A DNA stretch of 64,000 nt from Streptomyces akebiae (GCF_019599145.1 NZ_CP080647.1:2914001-2978000), one strand, 5' to 3'. Positions 44,323 through 53,556 are shown, counted from the first letter of the stretch. The notes: a model not told the origin generated them from the letters alone. Numbers and translations: made by a program.

Positions 44323-44701
44323 GCAAGAGTGAGCCCGACTCAGCCGCGCGCCCCGAACGGTCTTGGGCGAACTGGTCCCCGGCGTACTCGACCCCGGGGC
44401 AGCGACACGCATCCTGTGCGTGGTCCGATCCCGGGAGGCCGGTTCCCTGCGCGACCTGACCAGGTGGGTACGGCCAGTGGCGACGGGGAGGCCCCGAACC
44501 ATCCCTCTGGTGGAGCGGGGGCCCCGCACGCCGACACCGTACCCGGCGTTCCAGATCGCCCGCTCACCGTAGCCCGAACGGCCCACACCGCCTCAAGCCC
44601 GTAAGCCGACCATCACACGGTCGAGCTGATTCAGCCTCGTGCACTCTCCCCAGCAAGCAGTTGGCAACCCCCTGATCCGATCGGGACCGGAAACCACCAC
44701 C
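44323..44701. other. 379-base intergenic region without recognised features
   Basis: No convincing coding frame, tRNA fold or strong terminator is visible. A short perfect palindrome GCGGGGGCCCCGC lies near 44517. The 3' part presumably holds the promoter of the phosphodiesterase gene. Confidence 0.4.
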
Positions 44702-45406
44702 ATGCGCACCGTGACAGCCGTCGCCCATCGCGGCGCCCCCTACCGCCACCGTGAGAACACGCTCGACTCCCTGCGGGCCGGGCTCGAACTGGGTGCGGAC
44801 GCCGTCGAGTTCGATGTGCGGACGACCCGTGACGGGGTGCCGGTCCTGCTCCACGACTCGACGCTGAACCGGCTCTGGGAGGTGGACCGGCCGCTGGCCG
44901 CGCTCTCCGCCGCGGAGCTGCGCGGGCTGACGGCAGACGGGGTGCCGACGCTGGCCGACGCGCTGGGCGCCACCGGGGGCAGCCGCGTCATGGTGGATCT
45001 GCCGGGTGCGGTGAACCCACGGGCGGTGCGGCAGATCCTCGGCGTCGTACGGGAGTGCGACGCCGAGGACCGTGTCTACTACAGCGCAGACCCGCGGACC
45101 GTGCTCGCCGTCCGCGCCGCCGCCCCCACGGCCGAGCTCGCCCTCACCTGGAAGACCTCCGCACCGCCGCGTCCCGCCCTCCTCGACGCCATCCGTCCGC
45201 GCTGGCTGAACTACCGCTTCGGCCTCCTCACCCGCTCCTTGGCGGACCGCGTCCACCGGGACGGCTACCTCCTCTCCGCCTGGACCCCTGACACCCGGCG
45301 CTCGATGCGCCGTCTGCTGTCCTGGGGGGTCGACTCGATCACCACCAATCGCATCGACGCCCTGTGCACACTCAGAGCCACCGGCGAGGCGAGCCCCACC
45401 CTTTGA
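44702..45406 (+). CDS. Glycerophosphodiester phosphodiesterase family protein
   Basis: A 234-residue protein of the GDPD family: AHRGAPYRHRENTLDSLRAG carries the first catalytic His and Glu, VEFDVRTTRDGVPVLLHDSTLNR the metal site and second His. The C-terminus has LSAWTPDTRRSMRRLLSWGVDSITTN. No signal peptide is seen, so it is probably cytoplasmic. It would split glycerophosphodiesters to glycerol-3-phosphate and an alcohol. ATG 44702 puts the catalytic region right at the N-terminus as in relatives; an in-frame GTG at 44639 is less likely. Confidence 0.87.
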   Translation: MRTVTAVAHRGAPYRHRENTLDSLRAGLELGADAVEFDVRTTRDGVPVLLHDSTLNRLWEVDRPLAALSAAELRGLTADGVPTLADALGATGGSRVMVDLPGAVNPRAVRQILGVVRECDAEDRVYYSADPRTVLAVRAAAPTAELALTWKTSAPPRPALLDAIRPRWLNYRFGLLTRSLADRVHRDGYLLSAWTPDTRRSMRRLLSWGVDSITTNRIDALCTLRATGEASPTL

Positions 45407-45464
45407 GGGCGCCGGAAACCGCGTGCGGTCAGCGCCCCCGTCCACACGCACGCGCCCGCTGCCG

Positions 45465-47162
45465 CTACACGTCGGACCGCTGAGCCACGCTCGCCGCGTC
45501 CGCCGGCTTCGCCCGGGTGACGTACTGCGGCACCGGCGCCGAGTCCTTGCCGTCGTCGCGGACGAGGCCGTAGCGGATGGCCCCCCGTTCGGGACCGAGG
45601 GCGAGGTCGTCGGTGACGGCGTTCCAGGTGGAGGGGGCGACGGTGATGCCGTAGTCGGCGCCTCGTTCGTTCTGGGTGAGCGTGACCGTGCCGTCGAGGT
45701 AGAAGTACTCGTTCTGCCACATCTGTTGGGTGCCGTCGGGCAGGACGGTGTAGCCGGTGTCGGGGCCGCCCATGCCCGAGGTCCTGCCGTCGGCGGAGGT
45801 CGGGTCGTCCATACGGCGGCCGCCGCCCGAGGCGACGTGGAACAGCTTGCCCTCCAGGCCGGTCCAGGTGGGCATGACCAGACCGCCCGCCCGGTACTGG
45901 GGCGAGATCTGCCAGCGGACCAGGACATAGCCCTGGCCCGTGAACGTCACGTTGTCGCCGCGGTGGTTCATCACGGTCCGCGCGCCACCGCTGCTCGTGA
46001 CACCGGACTCGGGCCGCCGGGGGAGGGCGGCGGGCGGGGTGTCCGGGTCCGGTGCCTCGTCCACCGCGTCGACGACGGTGCCGTACAGGTCCTTCGGCTC
46101 CTTCTTCTTCACCGACGACGGGGAGGCCGAGGGGGACGGTGAGGACGACGGCACCGAGGAGGGCGACGGGGTGCGGAACGCCGGAGCCGCAGGTCCACGG
46201 GCCGTGCTCATCACCGACGGCGCGGCCTGCGCGGGCCGGTCCATCGGGGGTTGTGTCACGACGTACGCGCCCCCGGCGACGATCGACGCGCCCGCCGTCA
46301 CCGCGACGGCGGGCTTGGCGAGGGCGCCGACCACCTTGGCGGACCAGCCCACGGAGGCGGTCGCGGCGGTCGCCGCCACGGCCGTCTTGCCACCGAACGC
46401 CAGGGACAGGGTGAAGCCGACGGGGACGGGGACGAGAGCGAGCCCGACGAGGAGGCGTTCGGCGGGCACGACGACCTCACCGGGGCGGCCGTGACCGTCG
46501 CAGCGGGCGCAGCCACGGATGTGCCGGGCGATGCGCTTGCGCCACACCGAGTCGGGCTGCCCGCTCCAGCGTGCGGTGACCCGGCCCAGGTCGGAGCAGG
46601 AGGAGTCGAGGGCGCGGACGATACCGCGCGCGGTCTCCAGCCGGGCCTTCATCCGCTGGACGCGTACGGCGGCGTGCTGTCGGCTGATGCCGACGGCGGC
46701 GGCGAGTTCGCGCCGGGTGAGTTCGCCCGCCACCTCCAGCCACCACAGCGACAGCAGTTGCCGGTCCTCGTCGTCGAGCCAGCGGACCGCTTCCGCGACC
46801 TCCTTGCGCTGGCCCTCCAACTGCAGCCGCAGCACGGTCAGTTCGGCGAAGTCGGTGGCGCCGTGGGCGTCGTGGTCGTCGAGCTGGTCGGCGGTGCGGC
46901 GGCGCGCCCGGTCCCGTATCTGTCGCATCGCGATCGCGACCAGCCAGGAACGGAAGCTGTCCGGATCGCGCAGCGTGTCGAGGTTGTCGACGGCGCGCAG
47001 CATGGTCTCCTGCACGACGTCGTCGACGTCGGCGTGGCCGTTGAGGGCCCGGCCGACGATGTTGTAGACGAGCGGCAACCAGCCCTCGACCAGCTCGTCG
47101 AGGGCGCGCCGGTCCCCCGCCTGCGCGGCCGCGATGGTGGAACGCCACTGCCGCCCGTCCAC
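45465..47162 (-). CDS. ECF sigma factor fused to zinc finger, membrane segments and extracellular domain
   Basis: A 565-residue protein. Residues 1-185 are an ECF sigma factor: sigma-2 with HADVDDVVQETMLRAV and RSWLVAIAMRQIRDRARR, sigma-4 with LTRRELAAAVGISRQHAAVRVQRM. An anti-sigma-like zinc finger follows (HIRGCARC, H214-C218-C221). Then come hydrophobic segments (about 235-257 and 283-303), a Ser/Pro linker (330-350) and a roughly 165-residue beta-rich domain expected outside the cell. GTG 47162 has AAGGGG 6 bases upstream; an earlier GTG at 47201 has none. Sensor and sigma factor are thus one chain. Its signal and regulon are unknown; no separate anti-sigma gene is adjacent. Confidence 0.85.
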   Translation of the reverse strand: MDGRQWRSTIAAAQAGDRRALDELVEGWLPLVYNIVGRALNGHADVDDVVQETMLRAVDNLDTLRDPDSFRSWLVAIAMRQIRDRARRRTADQLDDHDAHGATDFAELTVLRLQLEGQRKEVAEAVRWLDDEDRQLLSLWWLEVAGELTRRELAAAVGISRQHAAVRVQRMKARLETARGIVRALDSSCSDLGRVTARWSGQPDSVWRKRIARHIRGCARCDGHGRPGEVVVPAERLLVGLALVPVPVGFTLSLAFGGKTAVAATAATASVGWSAKVVGALAKPAVAVTAGASIVAGGAYVVTQPPMDRPAQAAPSVMSTARGPAAPAFRTPSPSSVPSSSPSPSASPSSVKKKEPKDLYGTVVDAVDEAPDPDTPPAALPRRPESGVTSSGGARTVMNHRGDNVTFTGQGYVLVRWQISPQYRAGGLVMPTWTGLEGKLFHVASGGGRRMDDPTSADGRTSGMGGPDTGYTVLPDGTQQMWQNEYFYLDGTVTLTQNERGADYGITVAPSTWNAVTDDLALGPERGAIRYGLVRDDGKDSAPVPQYVTRAKPADAASVAQRSDV

Positions 47163-47319
47163 GTACGTCCCCTTCGATCCCGCTGGGCTCACCCTGATCA
47201 CTTGGCTGTGTTCCGTACCTTCTCAGCCATCGCTCCGGCATGGGGAACCACCGAGGCGGAGATCACACTGCACACACTGCTCATACGGCTCGCTCCTGCT
47301 TGTGGGGAGACAGGGGTGC

Positions 47320-47865
47320 CTACGGAGACGGTGTGGAGGCGGCCGGGATAACAGTTTTCCGGTCCCACCCTCCGGTGAGGGCCTCCAGCCTCTTGATCCG
47401 CCGCCGCACGACGTAGAGCGGGATCACCCCGAAGACCCCGAACGACATGTCGATCACGGTCCACCAGAAGGGGATGTCCCGGATCGGCCCGCAGATCAGG
47501 GCCAGCGGAATGATCCCCGCGCAGGCGATCATGCCGAACTCGATGATCCAGATGTTGCGGACCGGGTCACGGTAGGGGCCGTAGAAGGACACCGCGATCA
47601 CCAGGTGCGCGAAGGCCAGCCAGTCCGTGCCGTACAGGAGGAACGGGTACTCGGTGTCGGCTTCGTCGAGCCCCGCCCGTACCCGCTCGATCCACTCGAC
47701 GAGCGCCGGCAGGTACTCCCCGACGGACAACGACCGCAACAACTCCTCGGTCCAGCGCAGCTCGTGGACCAGCGGGAAGGCTGTGGCACCACTCAGCACC
47801 AGACAGACGACGAAGAAGACCAGCCACGCGCGGATGCCCTTGAGCAGGGCGGCTCTGTCGCTCAT
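47320..47865 (-). CDS. Conserved membrane protein
   Basis: A 181-residue protein with four predicted membrane segments (near 15-33, 70-90, 105-125 and 135-152) and basic C-terminus (VVRRRIKRLEAL). It has no domain that I recognise; related proteins are common and uncharacterised in Streptomyces. ATG 47865 is preferred over the frame opening at 47916 because the palindrome and terminator upstream look non-coding. A 14-bp palindrome 22 bases before the start may control it. Confidence 0.75.
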   Translation of the reverse strand: MSDRAALLKGIRAWLVFFVVCLVLSGATAFPLVHELRWTEELLRSLSVGEYLPALVEWIERVRAGLDEADTEYPFLLYGTDWLAFAHLVIAVSFYGPYRDPVRNIWIIEFGMIACAGIIPLALICGPIRDIPFWWTVIDMSFGVFGVIPLYVVRRRIKRLEALTGGWDRKTVIPAASTPSP

Positions 47866-47886
47866 GCGGTGAGCGTACGCCCCTAC

Positions 47887-47900
47887 TTGAACGCGTTCAA
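47887..47900. promoter_or_regulatory. Palindrome TTGAACGCGTTCAA upstream of the membrane protein gene
   Basis: Perfect 14-bp dyad, 22 bases upstream of the start and right next to the terminator of the preceding gene. Probably an operator; the regulator is not known. Confidence 0.6.
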
Positions 47901-47902
47901 AA

Positions 47903-47930
47903 GTGGGGCCCGACACCTGTCGGGCCCCAC
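47903..47930 (-). terminator. Terminator of the YceI gene
   Basis: Perfect 12-bp stem GTGGGGCCCGAC/GTCGGGCCCCAC with an ACCT loop, 17 bases downstream of the YceI stop. Confidence 0.9.
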
Positions 47931-47946
47931 GGGAACGCAGCGGCGG

Positions 47947-48606
47947 TCAGCCGCCGGGGATCGAGCGGATCGCGGCGATGTCGAACTGCAGGCGCACCTT
48001 CTCGCTGACCATGGCGCCGCCTTCCGCGAGCCGCTGGTTGTAGGTGAGGCCCCATTCGGAACGATTGATGGTGGTGGTCCCGTCGAATCCGACCCGCTCG
48101 TATCCGAAGGGGTCCATGACGTGTCCTATATAGGTGAGTTCCAGATCGACGGGACGGGTGATGCTCTTGATCGTGAGTTCCCCGGCCATGCGATAGACAT
48201 CGTTGCCCACAAGACGCACCGCCGTACTGACGAAGCGCATACGCGGATGGTTCGCGGCATCCAGGAAGTCGCGACCCATCAGATGAGCGTCACGTTGTTC
48301 CACTCCGGTGTCGACGGACGTGGTGGACAGCACTATCTCGGCCCGTGAGCGCGATGGATCACGGCCGTCGAAATAGAGCCGGCTCTGATACTCGGTGAAT
48401 GCCCCGCGCACGGTCGTGACCAGGGCGTGCCGGACGGAGAAACCGATACGACTGTGCGCCGCGTCGATCATCCATTCGCCGGTCAGCATGGCGAGGGAGG
48501 GGTCGGACGGGCCGTCGGGGGCGAATGCCGCTGACTCGTGGGGGAGTTGTGAGGCTGTGGGGGCTGCCGGGCGGCGCAGGGACGCAGCACGGGTGAACAG
48601 GTTCAT
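47947..48606 (-). CDS. YceI family lipid-binding protein
   Basis: A 219-residue protein with a roughly 40-residue Pro/Ala-rich lead and then the YceI lipocalin-like domain: GEWMIDAAHSRIGFSVRHA, AEIVLSTTSVDTG, RDAHLMGRDFLDAANHPRMRF and the GELTIKSITRPVDL signature. YceI proteins bind isoprenoid or other lipids in a long beta-barrel pocket. There is no export signal, so it is likely cytoplasmic. The start is soft, as no good ribosome site precedes ATG 48606; an internal ATG near the domain start is possible. Confidence 0.88.
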   Translation of the reverse strand: MNLFTRAASLRRPAAPTASQLPHESAAFAPDGPSDPSLAMLTGEWMIDAAHSRIGFSVRHALVTTVRGAFTEYQSRLYFDGRDPSRSRAEIVLSTTSVDTGVEQRDAHLMGRDFLDAANHPRMRFVSTAVRLVGNDVYRMAGELTIKSITRPVDLELTYIGHVMDPFGYERVGFDGTTTINRSEWGLTYNQRLAEGGAMVSEKVRLQFDIAAIRSIPGG

Positions 48607-48803
48607 GATTCACGTAACTACGGCACGACGGGATGTGCCGCAACCCTTCGTCGACGGATCCGCCGGGTCCGAATCGACCCCGAAAGGCTGATAAAACGCC
48701 ACCGCACGGCAGACGATTGCACTATCTCCACAGGGCCGTCACGAATTTCCCGCCACACAATTCACCCCGGAATGGCCTGAAGAGAAACGGAGTCGTACGA
48801 CGG

Positions 48804-49541
48804 TCAGGTCGTGCTCTTCGGCAGCAGTCCACGGGCGAGAGTGTCACGGGCGGCCTCCAGATGGCGCCCGGCCCTCGCGAGCGAGACCTCGTGGTGGCCG
48901 GGGAACAGCGCGTCCACGTCGAGCGCGGCCAGCCGGGTCAGACTGGCCGCGTACTCGGGGACCCGGCTGTCGTGCAGGTTCTGCAGCGAGATACGGCCCC
49001 CCGTGAAGACACAGTCCCCGGAGAAGAGCGCCCGCCGGCCGGGGGTGCGCAGGTGGTAGCAGAGGTGGCCGTCGGCATGACCGGGCGTCGCGACGGCACG
49101 CAGGACCACTCCACCCCCGAGGTCGATCTCCTCGCCGTCGGCCAAAGCCTCGACCTGGGGGCAGGGGGCGAGGGTGTAGTCGGCCGGGTAGTACCCGGAC
49201 GCCTTGCCACGGTCCAGACTGACGCCCGCCTCGTCGCCCGCCGCGATCCAGCCCGTGGCCTCGGCACCGGCCAGTACGCGCAGTCCGGGCAGCCGTTCGG
49301 CGAGCGCGGCGGCTCCGCCCGCGTGGTCGGCGTGGCCGTGGGTGAGAAGGAGATGACGGGGGTCTGCGCCGGTGGTACGCACGGCGCGCACGATCGCCTC
49401 GGCGGACCGGCCGGCTCCGGCGTCCACGAGCACGCTGTGCCGGGTGCCCCGCACCAGGTAGACGTGGCAGTCCAACGGATCGCTGAGGTCGAATCCGTAC
49501 GCCCCGCTGGCGACGAGCGTGACATGGTCGGTCAGCCGCAT
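48804..49541 (-). CDS. Metallo-beta-lactamase fold hydrolase
   Basis: A 245-residue enzyme with the zinc-binding motif LTHGHADHAGG, a second ligand in TPGHADGH and the Asp in FSGDCVF, followed by LFPGHHE. These define the glyoxalase II/beta-lactamase superfamily. The substrate cannot be told. No signal peptide is present. It ends 198 bases before the YceI gene; upstream lies a strong terminator belonging to the aldehyde dehydrogenase gene. Confidence 0.88.
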   Translation of the reverse strand: MRLTDHVTLVASGAYGFDLSDPLDCHVYLVRGTRHSVLVDAGAGRSAEAIVRAVRTTGADPRHLLLTHGHADHAGGAAALAERLPGLRVLAGAEATGWIAAGDEAGVSLDRGKASGYYPADYTLAPCPQVEALADGEEIDLGGGVVLRAVATPGHADGHLCYHLRTPGRRALFSGDCVFTGGRISLQNLHDSRVPEYAASLTRLAALDVDALFPGHHEVSLARAGRHLEAARDTLARGLLPKSTT

Positions 49542-49718
49542 GACGGCCCTCCCGCTTTCGATACCGACGACGACGGCCCTCCCCGAGGCCCTCCCCCGCC
49601 TTCCTCAACGCCGGTACCACCCCCGAGGTGACCCTTCAGCCGTCCGGCCCGCTCCCCTGGCTCTCCGAGCGCGCCCTACGGGCCGACGATCCCGTTCCAC
49701 CGCCGGGCGAACTCACGG

Positions 49719-49767
49719 CGCCGTCGTTCCCGCCCGCGCCGAGGGCGCGCGGGCGGGAACGACGGCG
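49719..49767 (-). terminator. Terminator of the aldehyde dehydrogenase gene
   Basis: A 21-bp perfect stem (49719-49739 with 49747-49767) and 7-base loop, about 64 bases after the stop at 49831. Confidence 0.9.
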
Positions 49768-49830
49768 GCATGTGCGGCAGGCCGCGTGGACGCGACCGGC
49801 CGCACTCACCCCTCTCCCGTCGACGAACCC

Positions 49831-51267
49831 TCAGTCCAACGACGTCATCACGTGCTTGATCCGCGTGTAGTCGTCGAACCCGTATCCCGACAGGTCCTTG
49901 CCGTACCCGGACTTCTTGAACCCGCCGTGCGGCATCTCCGCGACCAGCGGAATGTGCGTGTTGATCCACACGCACCCGAAGTCGAGGGCCTTCGACATCC
50001 GCATGGCGCGCCCGTGGTCCTTCGTCCACACGGACGAGGCCAGCGCGTACTCCACGCCGTTCGCCCACTCGACGGCCTGTGCCTCGTCCGAGAAGGACTG
50101 CACGGTGATGACCGGCCCGAAGACCTCCCGCTGGATGATCTCGTCGTCCTGCTTGAGCCCGGAGACGACGGTCGGCGCGTAGAAGTACCCCTTCTCGCCG
50201 ACCTGGTGGCCGCCGGCCTCGACCTTGGCGTGGGCCGGCAGCCGCTCGATGAACCCGGCGACCTGCTTGAGCTGGTTGGGGTTGTTGAGCGGGCCGTACA
50301 GCACGTCCTCGTCGTCGGGCTGCCCGGTCTTCGTCTCGGCCGCCGCCTTGGCGAGCGCGGACACGAACTCGTCGTGGATGCCCTCCTGGACGAGGACACG
50401 GGTCGCGGCCGTACAGTCCTGCCCCGCGTTGAAGAAGCCCGCCACCGAGATGTCCTCGACGGCCTTGGCAATGTCGGTGTCGGCGAAGACGACGACCGGC
50501 GCCTTGCCGCCCAGCTCCAGGTGGACCCGCTTGAGGTCCTTGGACGCGGACTCGGCGACGGACATGCCGGCCCGCACGGACCCGGTGATCGACGCCATCG
50601 CCGGGATCGGGTGCTCGACCATCAGCCGGCCGGTGTCACGGTCACCGGTGATGACGTTGAAGACGCCCTTGGGCAGGATCGACCCGATGATCTCGGCGAT
50701 CAGGACGGTCGACGCGGGCGTGGTGTCCGACGGCTTCAGCACGACGGTGTTGCCCGCGGCGATCGCCGGCGCGAACTTCCACACGGCCATCATCATCGGG
50801 TAGTTCCACGGCGCGACCTGGGCGCAGACGCCGACGGGCTCACGGCGGACGATCGAGGTCATGCCCTCCATGTACTCGCCGGCCGAGCGCCCCTCCAGCA
50901 TCCGCGCGGCGCCCGCGAAGAAGCGGATCTGGTCCACCATCGGGGGGATCTCCTCGGAGCGGGTCAGCCCGATCGGCTTGCCCGTGTTCTCCACCTCCGC
51001 CGCGATCAGTTCCTCGGCCCGCTCCTCGAACGCGTCGGCGATCTTCAGCAGGGCCTTCTGGCGTTCGGCCGGGGTCGTGTCCCGCCAGGCCGGGAACGCG
51101 GCCTCTGCGGCGGCCATCGCCGCGTCGACGTCGGCCTGGCCGGACAGGGGCGCTGTCGCGTAGGCCTCGCCCGTCGCGGGGTTGACCACCTCGGTGGTCC
51201 GTCCGTCGACGGCGTCACGGAATTCCCCGTCGATGTAGTTACGCAGACGACGCAGCTCGGTGCTCAC
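49831..51267 (-). CDS. Aldehyde dehydrogenase, PuuC / aminobutyraldehyde type
   Basis: A 478-residue NAD-dependent aldehyde dehydrogenase. VAPWNYPMMM, the base Glu in LELGGKAP (about 251) and the catalytic Cys in AGQDCTAATR (about 285) are present, and the end reads SGYGKDLSGYGFDDYTRIKHV. It is a paralogue of the enzyme at 39246-40781. It is divergent from the Lrp-type regulator and the class III aminotransferase, which suggests that the pair converts an amine to an aldehyde and then to an acid: putrescine to aminobutyraldehyde to GABA is the likely route. Confidence 0.87.
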   Translation of the reverse strand: MSTELRRLRNYIDGEFRDAVDGRTTEVVNPATGEAYATAPLSGQADVDAAMAAAEAAFPAWRDTTPAERQKALLKIADAFEERAEELIAAEVENTGKPIGLTRSEEIPPMVDQIRFFAGAARMLEGRSAGEYMEGMTSIVRREPVGVCAQVAPWNYPMMMAVWKFAPAIAAGNTVVLKPSDTTPASTVLIAEIIGSILPKGVFNVITGDRDTGRLMVEHPIPAMASITGSVRAGMSVAESASKDLKRVHLELGGKAPVVVFADTDIAKAVEDISVAGFFNAGQDCTAATRVLVQEGIHDEFVSALAKAAAETKTGQPDDEDVLYGPLNNPNQLKQVAGFIERLPAHAKVEAGGHQVGEKGYFYAPTVVSGLKQDDEIIQREVFGPVITVQSFSDEAQAVEWANGVEYALASSVWTKDHGRAMRMSKALDFGCVWINTHIPLVAEMPHGGFKKSGYGKDLSGYGFDDYTRIKHVMTSLD

Positions 51268-51456
51268 TGCCGGCCCTCCAGATGGGTCCAGATTGGGGTG
51301 TCCATTCCTTGAGACACCACCCTAATCCGCCTGCCCACGTTTTCAACACCCCTGACACCTCAGTGACTGCGAAATCCGCAAGCTACGAGCCCGTAAACAA
51401 CGAATTTCATCGGTTCAGCCTTGCGGAACTGTCGAGACGTCGTGCACAGTGAGCCC

Positions 51457-51957
51457 GTGGCCAGTCGAAGCGCAGACCAGAAGGACTCCAGGGAGCCCAG
51501 GAACGGCACTCCTCAGTTGGACGCCGTCTCCCTCGCCATCGTCGAGCAGCTGCAGGAGGACGGCCGACGGCCGTACGCCGCCATCGGCAAGGCCGTCGGC
51601 CTCTCCGAGGCGGCCGTCCGCCAGCGCGTCCAGAAGCTGCTCGACCAGGGCGTGATGCAGATCGTCGCCGTCACCGACCCGCTCACCGTGGGCTTCCGGC
51701 GGCAGGCGATGCTCGGCATCAACGTGGACGGCGACCTGGATCCCGTGGCGGACGCCCTGACGGCCATGTCGGAGGTCGAGTACATCGTCATCACCGCCGG
51801 CTCCTTCGACCTGATGGCGGAGGTCGTCTGCGAGGACGACGACCACCTCCTGGAAGTGATCAACAAGCGCATCCGGACCCTGCCCGGCGTGCGCTCCACC
51901 GAGAGCTTCGTCTACCTCAAGCTCAAGAAGCAGACCTACATGTGGGGAACCCGATAA
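51457..51957 (+). CDS. Lrp/AsnC family transcriptional regulator
   Basis: A 166-residue regulator. The N-terminal winged HTH contains LQEDGRRPYAAIGKAVGLSEAAVRQRVQKLL and the C-terminal RAM ligand domain has VEYIVITAGSFDLMAEVVCED. The GTG at 51457 gives a normal family length; earlier starts at 51421 and 51442 are possible. It sits 19 bases before the aminotransferase and faces the aldehyde dehydrogenase, so it probably senses an amine or amino acid and controls both. Confidence 0.9.
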   Translation: MASRSADQKDSREPRNGTPQLDAVSLAIVEQLQEDGRRPYAAIGKAVGLSEAAVRQRVQKLLDQGVMQIVAVTDPLTVGFRRQAMLGINVDGDLDPVADALTAMSEVEYIVITAGSFDLMAEVVCEDDDHLLEVINKRIRTLPGVRSTESFVYLKLKKQTYMWGTR

Positions 51958-51976
51958 CCGTGAGGACGGATAAGCC

Positions 51977-53341
51977 GTGAGCCCCAAGGACCTCAGCCAG
52001 ACCGCGTACGACCACCTGTGGATGCACTTCACCCGCATGTCCTCGTACGAGAACTCCCCGGTCCCCACCATCGTCCGGGGCGAGGGCACGTACATCTACG
52101 ACGACAAGGGCAAGCGGTACCTCGACGGTCTCGCCGGTCTCTTCGTGGTCCAGGCGGGCCACGGCCGCACCGAACTGGCGGAGACCGCGTTCAAGCAGGC
52201 GCAGGAGCTGGCCTTCTTCCCGGTGTGGTCGTACGCCCACCCGAAGGCCGTCGAACTGGCGGAACGTATCGCCTCCCACGCGCCCGGCGATCTGAACAAG
52301 GTCTTCTTCACCACCGGCGGCGGCGAGGCGGTCGAGACGGCCTGGAAGCTCGCCAAGCAGTACTTCAAGCTGCAGGGCAAGCCGACCAAGTACAAGGTCA
52401 TCTCCCGCGCCGTCGCCTACCACGGCACCCCGCAGGGCGCCCTGTCCATCACCGGCCTGCCGGCCCTCAAGGCCCCCTTCGAACCGCTGGTGCCGGGTGC
52501 GCACAAGGTCCCGAACACCAACATCTACCGCGCCCCGATCTTCGGCGACGACCCGGAGGCGTTCGGCCGCTGGGCCGCCGACCAGATCGAGCAGCAGATC
52601 CTCTTCGAGGGCCCCGAGACGGTCGCGGCCGTCTTCCTGGAGCCGGTGCAGAACGCGGGCGGCTGCTTCCCGCCGCCGCCCGGCTACTTCCGACGGGTCC
52701 GCGAGATCTGCGACCAGTACGACGTCCTGCTGGTGTCCGACGAGGTCATCTGCGCCTTCGGCCGGCTCGGCACGATGTTCGCCTGCGACAAGTTCGGCTA
52801 CGTCCCGGACATGATCACCTGCGCCAAGGGCATGACCTCGGGCTACTCCCCGATCGGCGCCTGCGTCGTCTCGGACCGCATAGCCGAGCCCTTCTACAAG
52901 GGCGACAACACCTTCCTGCACGGCTACACCTTCGGCGGCCACCCCGTCTCCGCGGCCGTCGGCCTCGCCAACCTCGACCTGTTCGAGCGCGAGAAGCTCA
53001 ACCAGCACGTCCTCGACAACGAGGCGGCCTTCCGGTCCACGCTGGAGAAGCTCCACGACCTGCCGATCGTCGGCGACGTCCGCGGCAACGGCTACTTCTA
53101 CGGAATCGAGCTGGTCAAGGACAAGGCGACGAAGGAGAGCTTCGACGACGACGAGACCGAGCGGATCCTCTACGGCTTCCTGTCGAAGAAGCTGTTCGAG
53201 AACGGCCTCTACTGCCGGGCCGACGACCGCGGCGACCCGGTCGTCCAGCTCGCCCCGCCGCTGATCTCCGACCAGTCGACCTTCGACGAGATCGAACAGA
53301 TCCTGCGCGCGACGCTGTCGGAGGCATGGACGCTGCTGTAG
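51977..53341 (+). CDS. Class III PLP aminotransferase, probable diamine:pyruvate type
   Basis: A 454-residue enzyme with TTGGGEAVETAWKLAKQY, the PLP-binding Asp in VSDEVICAFGRLG (about 255) and the Schiff-base Lys in CAKGMTSGY (about 284). The pattern matches aspartate-aminotransferase-family proteins such as putrescine/omega-amino acid:pyruvate aminotransferases. The GTG start lies after GAGG-rich sequence. Co-transcribed with the Lrp gene and closed by a strong terminator. Substrate by inference: putrescine, cadaverine or beta-alanine. Confidence 0.88.
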   Translation: MSPKDLSQTAYDHLWMHFTRMSSYENSPVPTIVRGEGTYIYDDKGKRYLDGLAGLFVVQAGHGRTELAETAFKQAQELAFFPVWSYAHPKAVELAERIASHAPGDLNKVFFTTGGGEAVETAWKLAKQYFKLQGKPTKYKVISRAVAYHGTPQGALSITGLPALKAPFEPLVPGAHKVPNTNIYRAPIFGDDPEAFGRWAADQIEQQILFEGPETVAAVFLEPVQNAGGCFPPPPGYFRRVREICDQYDVLLVSDEVICAFGRLGTMFACDKFGYVPDMITCAKGMTSGYSPIGACVVSDRIAEPFYKGDNTFLHGYTFGGHPVSAAVGLANLDLFEREKLNQHVLDNEAAFRSTLEKLHDLPIVGDVRGNGYFYGIELVKDKATKESFDDDETERILYGFLSKKLFENGLYCRADDRGDPVVQLAPPLISDQSTFDEIEQILRATLSEAWTLL

Positions 53342-53387
53342 CCCCGCGGCGGCCCAGCCCGCATCCCTGCGGGGCCGCTCCGCGATC

Positions 53388-53432
53388 GGCCCGGGACGCC
53401 CCCATCCGAGTGAGATGGGGGCGTCCCGGGCC
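53388..53432 (+). terminator. Aminotransferase terminator, 19-bp perfect stem
   Basis: 53388-53406 pairs exactly with 53414-53432 around a CGAGTGA loop. A weaker GCCCCGC/GCGGGGC pair lies just before it. Confidence 0.92.
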
Positions 53433-53556
53433 GTGTGCTGTCCGCCCCCTGCCGCCCCGACTCCCTAGCGTGCCCCTGTAACCGATCGGCCCTGCCTTCG
53501 TTCCCCCGGACGGGGGGCTCCCCCGGCAACCCTGATCCGAACCGAGGTGTACGCCC

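Noticed and set aside
44323..44701. tRNA or small RNA between deaminase and phosphodiesterase genes
   Set aside because: No cloverleaf or T-loop motif could be built; only short GC palindromes are present.
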